A DNA stretch of 64,000 nt from Alphaproteobacteria bacterium (GTDB lineage: Bacteria > Pseudomonadota > Alphaproteobacteria > SHVR01). Location: NCBI GenBank assembly GCA_009694185.1, contig SHVR01000001.1, positions 1 through 64,000 of the forward strand. The letters run 5' to 3'. The notes under the pieces are model-generated. The model searched no databases. It saw only the letters and a list, made by a program, of their open reading frames with translations, and was not told where the DNA came from. Shown here piece after piece: positions 29,763 to 39,497 of this stretch. The translations under genes and the position numbers were made by a program. Position 1 is the first letter of the stretch. Each line of letters opens with the position of its first letter.

Positions 29763-30605
29763 TCAAGCCTTCGACGGCGACCAGTCATAGACCCGCTGTA
29801 GGGTCGCACCCATCAGGGCGGTCCGGTCGCTGTCGGACAGGCGGTCGGTGACGCGAAACGACTCGACCCCCTGCTGGTATGTCAGCAACTCGACCGCTCG
29901 GGTCCAGTCGGTCCCCCACATACAGCGATCGAAGCCAAAGGCGTCGAAGATGCGCCCGAGCGGATCCCACAAGTCCATGTAGGGGAAAGGCTCGTGCGAC
30001 AGCGTGCAGGCGCCGGTGATTTTCACCACGATGTTGGCGTGGGCCGCCAAGCCCAGCAGCTTCGGGAGATCGGCGAACGGCGCCGTTGGGGCTGGCCGCT
30101 CGAACGGTTGTTGCAGCCCGAGATGGTCGATCACCAGCATCGTGCCGGGGTTTCGGGCCGCGAGCTGCCCGGCCTGCTCCAGGCGCCCCCAACACAAGAG
30201 GTTGACCGGGAGGGAGTGTCTGGCGGCGGCGGCCAGCACACGGCTGATGCCGGGGTCGGCGGCGTCGGTCGAAACACCTCTTGTCATCATGATCCGGATA
30301 GCGACCGCGCCCTTGGTCGCCGCCCAATCGGCGATCGTATCGACCACCCCGGGATCGCTCGGATCGACCGGTTTGATCAACGCGAACCGGCCGGGATGAG
30401 CCCCGTGAACCTCGATGGCGTAGCTGGCGTCGTAGCGGTACATGGTAAACGGCGAGACCAGCAGCGCGCCGTCGACACCGGCGGCGTCCATGGCCGCCAC
30501 CATGTCGTTGCCCGTGACCTCGGGCGGGCCATGCAGGACGGCGGCCCAGGGGCGGCCTGGGCGGTCGCGTTCGTAGGCGTGAACCTGGGCATCGATCGTC
30601 AGCAT
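29763..30605 (-). CDS. Amidohydrolase family (amidohydrolase-2)
   Basis: 'MLTIDAQVHAYERDRPGRPW', 'MLVIDHLGL', 'CMWGTDWTRA'. Confidence 0.88.
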   Translation of the reverse strand: MLTIDAQVHAYERDRPGRPWAAVLHGPPEVTGNDMVAAMDAAGVDGALLVSPFTMYRYDASYAIEVHGAHPGRFALIKPVDPSDPGVVDTIADWAATKGAVAIRIMMTRGVSTDAADPGISRVLAAAARHSLPVNLLCWGRLEQAGQLAARNPGTMLVIDHLGLQQPFERPAPTAPFADLPKLLGLAAHANIVVKITGACTLSHEPFPYMDLWDPLGRIFDAFGFDRCMWGTDWTRAVELLTYQQGVESFRVTDRLSDSDRTALMGATLQRVYDWSPSKA

Positions 30606-30639
30606 GACTGCCAGCCTCCCCCCCTAACCGATGGCATTA

Positions 30640-31512
30640 TTACCGCTTGAACCGGTAATGGAATCGATCGCCATCCGCCGTCACCAACCCCATCGTCGGC
30701 GCCGGGAAGTGGATCGGCAGGAGCAGAGTATCGCTATCCGCGACCGAGGACAAAAACCTCCGGCGCGATACCGCCGCCTCCTTCGGATCCCAGTCAACCC
30801 CAGGCGACCAATCGAGCTCCCGGCACTGGATCGCGTGGTGCATCATGTCCCCGGTCACCACCGCGCGCTGGCCGCGCGAGGAAATATTGACGCAGCAATG
30901 GCAGGGCGAGTGACCCGGCGTCGGCGTCAAGGTGATGGTGTCATCGAGCGCGTAATCGTCATCCACCAGCAGCGCCTGCTTGGCTTCCACGATCGGCAAG
31001 CAGTTGTCCCGGAATACGGTGCCAGGCGGATTGGCGCCCCGCGCGTGCTCCGCCTCCCAGGCCGCGTATTCCTTCTTGTGGAACACGTATTTGGCATTCG
31101 GGAATGTCGGCACCCACCGCCCGTCGCGCAAGGTCGTGTTCCAGCCCGTGTGGTCGATATGGAGATGCGTGCAAAACACGTAATCCACTTGCTCGAAGCC
31201 GACGCCCAGGGCGAACAGCTCTTTGCGCCAGCGCTCCTTGCCGGGGAAATCGAACGGTGGCGGATGGCCTTTGTCCTCGCCGGTGCAGGTGTCCACCAGG
31301 ATGGTGTGGCGCGGCGTGCGGACCACGAAGGTCTGGTAGGTGATGAACATCATGCCCAACACCGGGTCGAACACCTCCGGCTCCATCACCGGCAGATGCC
31401 GGTTGAAGGTGGCCTCATCGTAGGCCGGAAAGAAATCCTGCGGCCGCCGCCACGGCCCTTCGCGTTCGATCACCGCGTCGATGGTGATGTCGCCGATCCT
31501 GATCTGTCGCAT
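30640..31512 (-). CDS. MBL-fold metallo-hydrolase
   Basis: 'FCTHLHIDHTGWNT' (HxHxDH), 'TPGHSPCHCCVNI', 'VTGDMMHH'. Confidence 0.92.
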   Translation of the reverse strand: MRQIRIGDITIDAVIEREGPWRRPQDFFPAYDEATFNRHLPVMEPEVFDPVLGMMFITYQTFVVRTPRHTILVDTCTGEDKGHPPPFDFPGKERWRKELFALGVGFEQVDYVFCTHLHIDHTGWNTTLRDGRWVPTFPNAKYVFHKKEYAAWEAEHARGANPPGTVFRDNCLPIVEAKQALLVDDDYALDDTITLTPTPGHSPCHCCVNISSRGQRAVVTGDMMHHAIQCRELDWSPGVDWDPKEAAVSRRRFLSSVADSDTLLLPIHFPAPTMGLVTADGDRFHYRFKR

Positions 31513-31618
31513 GGCTGCTTCCCCCGGGTGACCCGCCCAGCGTATCAAACGCCAGCCGGCGCGAACAGGCCCCGAGGCTGCCAGCGGGGGATGGTATTAT
31601 TTCACGCGCGTGACGGAT

Positions 31619-33304
31619 TTATCGGCGCCAGACCCGGGCGAACGCGCGCAGCTTGGCTCTCAGGTCGAGCCACTCGTCCGACAAGGCGTCGAGAAATTGC
31701 GACAGCCGAGCGGATTTCTTGACCGTGTAGAGCGTCAGAATCGTCACCGGCGCGAGTACCACCGCGAACAGCAGCAATTTCACGCCCGGTGGCTCGCCCG
31801 CCCAGTCGAATAGGTTCATGCCGAGAAGCCCCGTGGTCACGGTGCCGATCAGGCCGAAGGTGGTGACGACGGTCAAGCGGACCATGCTGCCGTTCTGCCG
31901 CCGCAACGTCTCGTTTTCCAGGTAGACGCTCATGTCCTCCAGCTCCTGGCGCACGTCGGCGTACAGGCGGTCGAGGCCGAGATGGCTCCGGCATAACTCG
32001 AACAAGGTGCGATTCTGGGCCTGCTCGCTCACCTCGTGGAACCAGTAGCGGTGGGTGAAGCGGAGGAAGGTCTCGAGGGCAGCCCGGGTTTGGCGGTGGA
32101 AGGCGCGCACGCTCGATGCATTGGCGACATCGAGTTGGCTCACCGTGAGCGCCAGTCTGTTGGTGAACATCAGCAGGGCGGCACGGTGAAAATGGGCGAT
32201 CAGAAACAGCAGGAAATGCTGGTGCCGGAAACGGCCGAGATAGCCCCGCCCGGTGTCCATATGCACCCGATTACCGGCATCCCCGGTCACCACGAAGGTA
32301 TAGCCCGAGACGGAATAGCGGGTGGCGGTCCAGTCGACCCCCGCCCCGGCCGCCTCGTACACGTCGAAGGGGTGCTTGGCCTCTAGGGCGGCCAGGTCAC
32401 GATCGGCCTCCGGCGAAGGTTGGCCTTTGTCGGCGCCTTTCGCCATCGCCAGCCGGACATGATCGGCGCCGGTGAGCTGTCGCGGGTCGGTCATGGCGAG
32501 ATAGGCCATCAACGGCATGCGGTAATATTCGAGCAGGCGGTAGCGAAGAGCGCCCGCGCGGTCGGACTGGTGCAGCACCAAGGGGCGCATGAGATAATCC
32601 CAATGGGCGGCGATGGCGGGCGCGCGGTGCGTGCCGACGAACGCCAGGAACTTGGCGCGGCTGTCATAGTCCGAGGCGGCCAGCACCTCACCCGTGGGCG
32701 ATAGCCATTCGGCCCGCACCGGGCAGTGGCCGCCGCGACCGTCGCCTTCCCAGTAGGCGGGATAGGCACGGCCGATCCGGAACATCGCCTCCTCGGCCAC
32801 GCTGAGCGGCAAGTCTTCGGCAAAAATCTCGATCGCCAGCATGGCAATGTCGATGTCGAAAAAGAAGTAGAGATCGACATGCGCGACCTCGAATCGCACC
32901 GGCGCCGTGTCGGGCGCGAGCGTCACGCTGAGCGCCGCGACGTCGGATCGGCGCATGACGCGGATCGGGCTTTCGCCATAGCCGCGCCGGACCGACTTGC
33001 CGATCCCCTGCCCATAGAGGAAGCGCTGCACCGGCGGCAGGAAGGTCACGAACTCGTTGTAGTGCCGCTCCTCGAAGGTGCCCGGGTCGCTGGCGAACTC
33101 GTCCTCCACCGCGCGCCACGGATTGCCTGTCTCGCCCACCGCGAGCAAAGCGCCGTGATCCGTCGCGCCGGCGCCTTCGGCCAGGGGAAGAAGATGCACG
33201 GGCCACAGCAGGATCTGACGGAAATGCTTGACGCGCTTTTCCGGCGCGTGCCCGGGAACGGACTCGCCACCCGCGTCGGCAGTCGTTCGAACCGTATCGT
33301 TCAT
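31619..33304 (-). CDS. Large uncharacterised protein with a CorA-like C-terminal membrane module
   Basis: C terminus 'TVVTTFGLIGTVTTGLLGMNLFDWAGEPPGVKLLLFAVVLAPVTILTLYTVKK': two TM helices with a GMN motif, preceded by a long helical region. Confidence 0.65.
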   Translation of the reverse strand: MNDTVRTTADAGGESVPGHAPEKRVKHFRQILLWPVHLLPLAEGAGATDHGALLAVGETGNPWRAVEDEFASDPGTFEERHYNEFVTFLPPVQRFLYGQGIGKSVRRGYGESPIRVMRRSDVAALSVTLAPDTAPVRFEVAHVDLYFFFDIDIAMLAIEIFAEDLPLSVAEEAMFRIGRAYPAYWEGDGRGGHCPVRAEWLSPTGEVLAASDYDSRAKFLAFVGTHRAPAIAAHWDYLMRPLVLHQSDRAGALRYRLLEYYRMPLMAYLAMTDPRQLTGADHVRLAMAKGADKGQPSPEADRDLAALEAKHPFDVYEAAGAGVDWTATRYSVSGYTFVVTGDAGNRVHMDTGRGYLGRFRHQHFLLFLIAHFHRAALLMFTNRLALTVSQLDVANASSVRAFHRQTRAALETFLRFTHRYWFHEVSEQAQNRTLFELCRSHLGLDRLYADVRQELEDMSVYLENETLRRQNGSMVRLTVVTTFGLIGTVTTGLLGMNLFDWAGEPPGVKLLLFAVVLAPVTILTLYTVKKSARLSQFLDALSDEWLDLRAKLRAFARVWRR

Positions 33305-33442
33305 GAGCCACCGGGGGCTGAAGTGACACCGGGCACGCCGGCAATTTCCACCGCGGAGCAGTCGATGCAAATCTAGCACGTTTCATGGGGCGGGATGCGA
33401 CCATAGGCGGGTTGGCGACCGCGTGGCCGCCACGGCGTGTCG

Positions 33443-34114
33443 TTATGCGGGGCTTCGGCGCCATAGCCATCCCGCGACCGCGAGCGCCGCGGCCGCGCCA
33501 AACATTTGGGCGACAATGAAGAGGGGCACGCCGGCCCAGGCGATGCCTGCGAATGTGTCGGAGAGCGCGCGGGCGATCGTCACGGCGGGATTTGCGAACG
33601 ATGTCGATGCGGTGAACCAATAGGCGGCGGTTATGTAGAGCCCGACGGCATGGGGCAAGGCGGACGGTGCGCGCGCTACGCAACCAAAAATGGTCAGCAG
33701 AAGGCCGAAACTGGCTATGAATTCCGCAAACCACTGTGCCGGGCCCGCGCGGACGGTCGTGGAAAGCTGGAGGATCGGCAGGTCGAACATCAAATGCGCC
33801 GACCAGACGCCGAGAACTGCGCCGGCCAATTGCGCCCCGACATAGAGCCCCAGCGCTCGGGCCGCCAATTCGCCCCGCAGCGCAAACGCCAAACTGACGG
33901 CCGGGTTGAAATGCGCGCCCGAGATTGGGCCGAAGATCACGATCAGGACGACCAGGATCGCCCCGGTCGGAAAGGTATTACCGAGCAGGGCGAGCGCCGC
34001 GTTTCCGCCCGCGAGCTTGGCACCCATGATGCCGGAGCCGACGACTGTCGCGAGCAGAAAGGCCGACCCAAGAAACTCGGCCGCGAGACGATGGGACAGC
34101 GGTGCGGCAATCAT
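33443..34114 (-). CDS. MIP/aquaporin family channel
   Basis: Two NPA motifs ('GAHFNPAVSLAFAL', 'TSFANPAVTIARAL') and six hydrophobic segments. Confidence 0.9.
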   Translation of the reverse strand: MIAAPLSHRLAAEFLGSAFLLATVVGSGIMGAKLAGGNAALALLGNTFPTGAILVVLIVIFGPISGAHFNPAVSLAFALRGELAARALGLYVGAQLAGAVLGVWSAHLMFDLPILQLSTTVRAGPAQWFAEFIASFGLLLTIFGCVARAPSALPHAVGLYITAAYWFTASTSFANPAVTIARALSDTFAGIAWAGVPLFIVAQMFGAAAALAVAGWLWRRSPA

Positions 34115-34585
34115 GCGGCTCCCTTGTCGCCGGGGCTCGCCTTGTGCCGTCGCGATGCACCCGACATATGGCCGATGTTCCGAAGATTGTTGCCCGGCGC
34201 CATGGCGTCGATCGACGCCAAGGGCAGGTTCCGCCGGCCGCGTTATGGCAGACGGTAAAAATAAAATCCACCGCCAGCGCGCCGGGTACCGCGAACATGT
34301 CCCAGCGCTTCGGTGTTGTACTTTTCCCGGGTCATGGCGACAGTGTTCGCCTTGGCCCTGCCGGCGCGTGACAAACCGGCATCGAGCGAGTATAGTGATT
34401 ATAGAAAGTGATTGCGCCACGCGGTGTCAGTCGACTGTAGTTTATTTTTTGTGTTTCTCATGTTTTCAAAGCCTTATTGGGTTTGCTTTGCCTTTGATTG
34501 GGATCGGTCATTGCGATAACTGGAAATTCGAGGGTCATGGCGGTCGCCCTTTAAGGCCCTCGGCCAGGTGGGAAGGAGACAGACA

Positions 34586-35593
34586 GTGAGCCAAGGAATA
34601 ACCGGATCGATGCCTCGGGCCGCCACCCTGGCGCCGGAGTCGGGCCACGGCCCGTCACGCTGGCAATCGCCGGCACCGATCCGCTATCCGGATCCCGACA
34701 TCGTCGTGCTCGATGCCCGTTTCCAGCCCATGGTGCTCGGCCATGCCGCGATCGAGCGCATCGCGACCGGCTTTCGCTTCACCGAAGGTCCGGCCTATTA
34801 CGGCGATGGCCGATATTTGCTGTTCTCCGACATTCCCAACGACGCGCTGCTCCGGTGGGATGAGATCACCGGCGCCGTCGCCACGCTCCGCCACCCCGCC
34901 GGATACCCCGACGGCAACACGCGCGACCGAGAGGGCCGGCTGATCTCCTGCGAACTCGGGAGCCGTACGCTCACGCGCACCGAGCATGACGGCAGGGTCA
35001 CGGTTCTGGCGGCGGCGTTTCAGGGCACGCGTCTGACCGGGCCGAACGATGTGGTGGTGAAGTCCGACGGCTCGATCTGGTTCAGCGACAACGGCGCCGG
35101 CATCCGCGGCAACTATCTCGGCCATAAGGCGCCGCAGGAAATGCCGTTCCGCGTCTATCGTCTGGACCCCGCGAGCGGCGAAATCGGCATCGCGGTCGGC
35201 GACATGGATCGTCCGAACGGGCTTTGCTTCTCGCCCGACGAATCCTGCCTTTATGTCGTCGATACGCCCAGCGGAACCAAGACCACCCATGTCTACGACA
35301 TTGAGGGCGGCAAGGCGGTCAACGGGCGGCTGTTCTTCGACGGCACTCCCGGCTACGCGGACGGCATCCGCTCGGATAGCGAGGGCAATGTCTGGTGCGC
35401 CTTCTCCGGCGGCCCTGGACAGGACGGGGTCGCCGTGTTCGCCCCCGACGGCACGCTGATCGGACGCATCCTGCTGCCGGAGCGGTGCGCCAATCTTTGC
35501 TTCGGCGGCGTCAAGCGCAATCGGCTGTTCATGACCGCCAGCCAGTCGGTCTACGCGCTCTACGTCGAAGCCGAGGGCAATCCCGGTGGCTAG
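34586..35593 (+). CDS. SMP-30/gluconolactonase/LRE family protein
   Basis: 'RFTEGPAYYGDGRYLLFSDIPNDALLRWDE', 'LTGPNDVVVKSDGSIWFSDN', 'RPNGLCFSPDESCLYVVDT'; GTG 34586 preceded by AAGGAG. Confidence 0.9.
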   Translation: MSQGITGSMPRAATLAPESGHGPSRWQSPAPIRYPDPDIVVLDARFQPMVLGHAAIERIATGFRFTEGPAYYGDGRYLLFSDIPNDALLRWDEITGAVATLRHPAGYPDGNTRDREGRLISCELGSRTLTRTEHDGRVTVLAAAFQGTRLTGPNDVVVKSDGSIWFSDNGAGIRGNYLGHKAPQEMPFRVYRLDPASGEIGIAVGDMDRPNGLCFSPDESCLYVVDTPSGTKTTHVYDIEGGKAVNGRLFFDGTPGYADGIRSDSEGNVWCAFSGGPGQDGVAVFAPDGTLIGRILLPERCANLCFGGVKRNRLFMTASQSVYALYVEAEGNPGG

Positions 35594-35633
35594 CCGGTTA
35601 CGCCCGGGGCTTCGGTTAGCGCGGCCACGCGGC

Positions 35634-38600
35634 CTAAACGTCCAGCGCGCAGTTCGATCGCGGCATCGCCACACAGGCCAGGATGTAGCCGGCCGCCTTG
35701 TCTTCCGGCGTCAGCCCGTGTTCGGTCCGCATGCCGACATTGCCGGAGACGAGCTTCACCTTGCAGTCGCCACAGTGGCCCACCCGACAGCCATAGCCGA
35801 TATCGACATCGTTATCCTCGGCGACTTCGAGTAGCGTCGTCTTGCCGTCGGTTGTTGCCGTCTTGCCGGCGCCCACGAATTCGATGGCGAGCGTACCGGT
35901 TGCCGCGTGTACGTCCTCACCGACCGGCGCGCCGCCGCTGGCGATGGGCGCCGCCTTCTCGTCCACCGAGGTGCGCAGGCCGCCGAAGCTCTCGGTGTGA
36001 AAATTGGCGAGGTCGAAATCCAGTTCCGCCAGGATCCCTCGCACCGCATTCATGAAGCCCTCGGGGCCGCACATGTAGATATGTCTGTCGTGCAGGTCGG
36101 ACGAGATCATTTCCAGCATGGGCCGGTTGATGCGGCCCGTCAGGCCGCTCCAGTCACCGGTACGGCCGCGGGTTTCGGCGAGCAGCACCGTGGAAAACAT
36201 CTTGTAGCGCGCCGTCATGTACTCGAGTTCCTTGCGGAAGATGATGTCGTCGGGCGAACGCACCGAATTGAACAACTGGACATCGACGTCGGCGGCCACG
36301 TCGCAGAGCCACCGCGCCATCGACATCACCGGCGTGACGCCGCTGCCGGCGCCGAGGAACAGAAGCTTCTGCGGGATTTTGCCGGGGATCAGCGAGAACT
36401 TGCCCTTGGGGCCGGCCGCCTCAATGCGATCGCCGATGTGCAAATTGTCGGCGAGCCAGTTGGAGACGAGCCCGCCCGGCACCCGCTTGACCGTAATCTC
36501 GAGGACATAGGGCCGCGTTGGCGTCGAGGAGATGGTGTAAGAGCGGACCACCTTCTTGCCGTCGATGTTGAGCACGAGGCTGCAATATTGTCCCGGCCAA
36601 TAGACGAACCGGCAGAGCGGATCGCCTTGGAAGCGGAACGTATAGACGTCGTGGGTCTCGGCGATGATCTCGTTGACGTAAAGGGGCGTGTCCTGGCCGT
36701 TCCAGATCGGCAGGTCCATTTTGGGATCGATGATCGTGGTGTCCAGCCGGATTCCGGCCCCCCGGCGTCCCGGCGCCACCGCGGGCGCCGTGACATGGAG
36801 CGGAACCCGCTCGAGCACGACCAGGTTCGCCTTGACCGCGGTCTGCGAGCAGTAGGCGCAGCGCTCCTCGCTCGAGGTCACGTCGTTGATGTAGCGGCCT
36901 TCCTCCATCTGGCCGCGCGACTTGTGAAAGCTCACATAGATGCTTTCGCCCTTGACGCGGTCCGTGACGATCACGGGCAGCTCGATGGCGGCACCCGTCT
37001 TGCGACCGGTCACGCGGACCTTATCGCCTTGCTTGAGCCCAAGCTTGTGGGCGAGCGCCGACGAGATATGGCAGGGGTTCTCGTCCGGCATGCCGATGAT
37101 CGGCGTTGCCTTGCCGGAATTGAACGTGCTCATCGCGAACTGAATGCGCTTGCGATCCGAGGTCAGCGACGATCGTCCCGAGTTCATGATGATGCCATGC
37201 GGGATGTGCATGTCGGCTTCGGTCGGCCGGAAGAATTTGAACGGGCGCGGTTGGCGATAGATGTCGGCAAACGGCTGGTGGTCGGGTGTCGCGTAGTCGA
37301 GCATGTAGCGGTTCCGGCCGACGCCGCCATAGACGATGGAGCCCTGCTCCACGAGCTCCCGCCAGGCGATCGGCCGGCCATCGGCATGTTCGGGGCGACA
37401 ATAGAGCGGGCCCGAGCCACCCGCCATATACGCCTGGATCCGCCGCCAAAGCTCGACCCGGTCGACCTCGCCGCCGATCCGGCCGAGGCCGCCACCCTCA
37501 TTGCGATCCTGGAAGCGTGCTTGCAGATAGCCGGACTCGATGTGGCGAGCGAGATCGGGGTGGGCCAGGCGCAGGTCGGCACTAAGACCCAGCTTCCGGG
37601 CAATCTCGGCCATGACGTCGTAGAGAATCGTCGCGTCGCTGCGCGTTTCCTCGGGCGCCTTCTTGGCCGGAACCGAGAGGGACAGCTTCCATTCGCCATT
37701 CTGGTAGAGCTTGGTGGTGGCGGGATGGGGCGGCGAGGGGATGATGAGATCGGCATGCGCCAGCGTGTAGGGGTCAGGGATTGGATCGACCACCACCATC
37801 CGCGACCCGGACTCTTCGAGCTTTGCGATCCAGCGCCGCCGATCCATCATGTTGGCTTCGAATTGGGTTCCGAAGAACACGAACAATTCCGGCTTGTCGT
37901 CGGTGGATTCCGCGTAGTCGAGCGCCGCCCTGGGTGGGTCGGCGGCAACCGCCTGATAGGCGTCGTCGGGCAGGCCCATGCGCCGGGCGGCTTCGCCCGC
38001 CTCGTCGATCGGGATACGGCCCATGAAGTATTTGCGCGAGAGGCCTTGCACCTCGGTTTGGGCGTTGATCTGGCCGGGCACGCGCAGGGTGCCGCCGGCG
38101 GGCGTGCCATCGGCCTTCAGCCCGTACTTGCCAAGGAGCGCCAGCACCGATCCCCACAGGCAATGGGCGACAACGCCGCTCGTCTGCGACAGGCCGACCG
38201 AGGGGATGTTGATCGGCACGTTGCCGCGCTGGGCGAACTTATGGGCGATCAGGCGGATACCGCGCTCGATGCGGACCGCATAGTCGGGTTCGGGTGCGAT
38301 GCGCTCGGCCACATGGCGTGCTTCGAAACGCGGGGCCAGAGCCAGGTCGTAGAAGCGTTCGTAGGAATCCGGGTCGGCGAAGCGCTCGATAAAACGGTCC
38401 TCGACGGCGCGGCGGTGCGCGATCAGGAGTTCGTGCGCGATGGCCAGTGCCAGATGCGGGTCGGCGCGTGGCCGGATCAGCAATACCCGCTCCGGCCCCA
38501 GCCGCTTGGCGAGCTCGACCGCGGTCTCCGTCACGGCCACCTCGACCAGGAACGCATCGAAGTCCTCGCGCTTGGCAATCGCGCGATACACCGGCGGGTG

Positions 38601-39494
38601 GGTCACGAAACCATTCCAGCCGTTGAACAGGAAGACTCTGTTCGGGCCGTTCACGCTGTCGTCGATGGTGAGAAACGGTCCTTCCTGGCCGGTCAGGATC
38701 TCGTTATGGACGGCACCGGCATTGAGGCAGTGCTCGGCATTGCCGGTGAGATTGCGCACACCGAGCAGCCGGAACACCTCCTGGATCGCGAATATCGCGA
38801 AATAGTCGATTTGCCCGCAGGCATAGAGCAGCGCGCGGCCCACGTCGCCGCGGTGGGCCAGCAGGAGGTCGGCGAAGCGCGTGATCGCCGCCTCGTAGGT
38901 GATCGTCCGGCGCGTCCCGGTGCCGCGGTCGAGCACGCTCGGTGCCACATGGATCGGGTAAGCCGGGCGCTGCGCCATCTGGGAAAGTTTCAACTTGACG
39001 CAGCCCAGGGTCGGCACCGTCGCATTGAGCGCGCGCTCGTTAAGAGTGACCACGCCGGCATAAGGCATGAAAAATTGGCTCCGAAGCGCCCCCTCGGCCG
39101 TGTTCCGGCCAATTTCGCGGGCGGTGACGGTCAAGCGCCGCCCGTCGACCTCGATCTCGCCATTCAGGATAGCCGCGTGAGGTGCCAACTCGGTGGCGGT
39201 GAAGACTTCGATCCGGCCATCGGCGTGTACGAGGGCCTTCAATTCTTGCTGGCTTCCACCGGTCGTGACGTGGAGCACGCCGCTCCCGGCATTGGGTGCC
39301 GCTTGCTCCGACTGTATCGTCGCCTGGGGCGCCGCAAGGAAGCCGCTGTCGCCGACGCCGCAGAAGCTGCAGGAATAGGGTGTGCCCTGGTCCGGCGACG
39401 TGTCGGCCGCCGGCAACACATAGCCGGGTATGCCGCTCGCATCCGCAAGCTCTCCGGCATGGTCGATGGTGGGAAGCGCATCGTCGCTACTCAT
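35634..39494 (-). CDS. Tripartite fusion: molybdopterin oxidoreductase (assimilatory nitrate reductase-like) + FAD/NAD(P) ferredoxin-reductase module + plant-type [2Fe-2S] ferredoxin
   Basis: 1286 aa. MopB body with 'GNAEHCLNAGAV' (candidate Mo-Cys) and 'INDVTSSEERCAYCSQTAVKANLV'; FNR-like 'RSYTISSTPTRPYVLEITVKRVPGGLVSNWL' and 'LGAGSGVTPVMSMARWL'; C-terminal 'CRVGHCGDCKVKL...CVAMP' Fe-S motif. Confidence 0.88.
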   Translation of the reverse strand: MSSDDALPTIDHAGELADASGIPGYVLPAADTSPDQGTPYSCSFCGVGDSGFLAAPQATIQSEQAAPNAGSGVLHVTTGGSQQELKALVHADGRIEVFTATELAPHAAILNGEIEVDGRRLTVTAREIGRNTAEGALRSQFFMPYAGVVTLNERALNATVPTLGCVKLKLSQMAQRPAYPIHVAPSVLDRGTGTRRTITYEAAITRFADLLLAHRGDVGRALLYACGQIDYFAIFAIQEVFRLLGVRNLTGNAEHCLNAGAVHNEILTGQEGPFLTIDDSVNGPNRVFLFNGWNGFVTHPPVYRAIAKREDFDAFLVEVAVTETAVELAKRLGPERVLLIRPRADPHLALAIAHELLIAHRRAVEDRFIERFADPDSYERFYDLALAPRFEARHVAERIAPEPDYAVRIERGIRLIAHKFAQRGNVPINIPSVGLSQTSGVVAHCLWGSVLALLGKYGLKADGTPAGGTLRVPGQINAQTEVQGLSRKYFMGRIPIDEAGEAARRMGLPDDAYQAVAADPPRAALDYAESTDDKPELFVFFGTQFEANMMDRRRWIAKLEESGSRMVVVDPIPDPYTLAHADLIIPSPPHPATTKLYQNGEWKLSLSVPAKKAPEETRSDATILYDVMAEIARKLGLSADLRLAHPDLARHIESGYLQARFQDRNEGGGLGRIGGEVDRVELWRRIQAYMAGGSGPLYCRPEHADGRPIAWRELVEQGSIVYGGVGRNRYMLDYATPDHQPFADIYRQPRPFKFFRPTEADMHIPHGIIMNSGRSSLTSDRKRIQFAMSTFNSGKATPIIGMPDENPCHISSALAHKLGLKQGDKVRVTGRKTGAAIELPVIVTDRVKGESIYVSFHKSRGQMEEGRYINDVTSSEERCAYCSQTAVKANLVVLERVPLHVTAPAVAPGRRGAGIRLDTTIIDPKMDLPIWNGQDTPLYVNEIIAETHDVYTFRFQGDPLCRFVYWPGQYCSLVLNIDGKKVVRSYTISSTPTRPYVLEITVKRVPGGLVSNWLADNLHIGDRIEAAGPKGKFSLIPGKIPQKLLFLGAGSGVTPVMSMARWLCDVAADVDVQLFNSVRSPDDIIFRKELEYMTARYKMFSTVLLAETRGRTGDWSGLTGRINRPMLEMISSDLHDRHIYMCGPEGFMNAVRGILAELDFDLANFHTESFGGLRTSVDEKAAPIASGGAPVGEDVHAATGTLAIEFVGAGKTATTDGKTTLLEVAEDNDVDIGYGCRVGHCGDCKVKLVSGNVGMRTEHGLTPEDKAAGYILACVAMPRSNCALDV

Positions 39495-39497
39495 GGC

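Noticed and set aside
30631-31722. 363-aa plus-strand ORF
   Set aside because: Antisense to the MBL-fold hydrolase whose HxHxDH motif is unambiguous.
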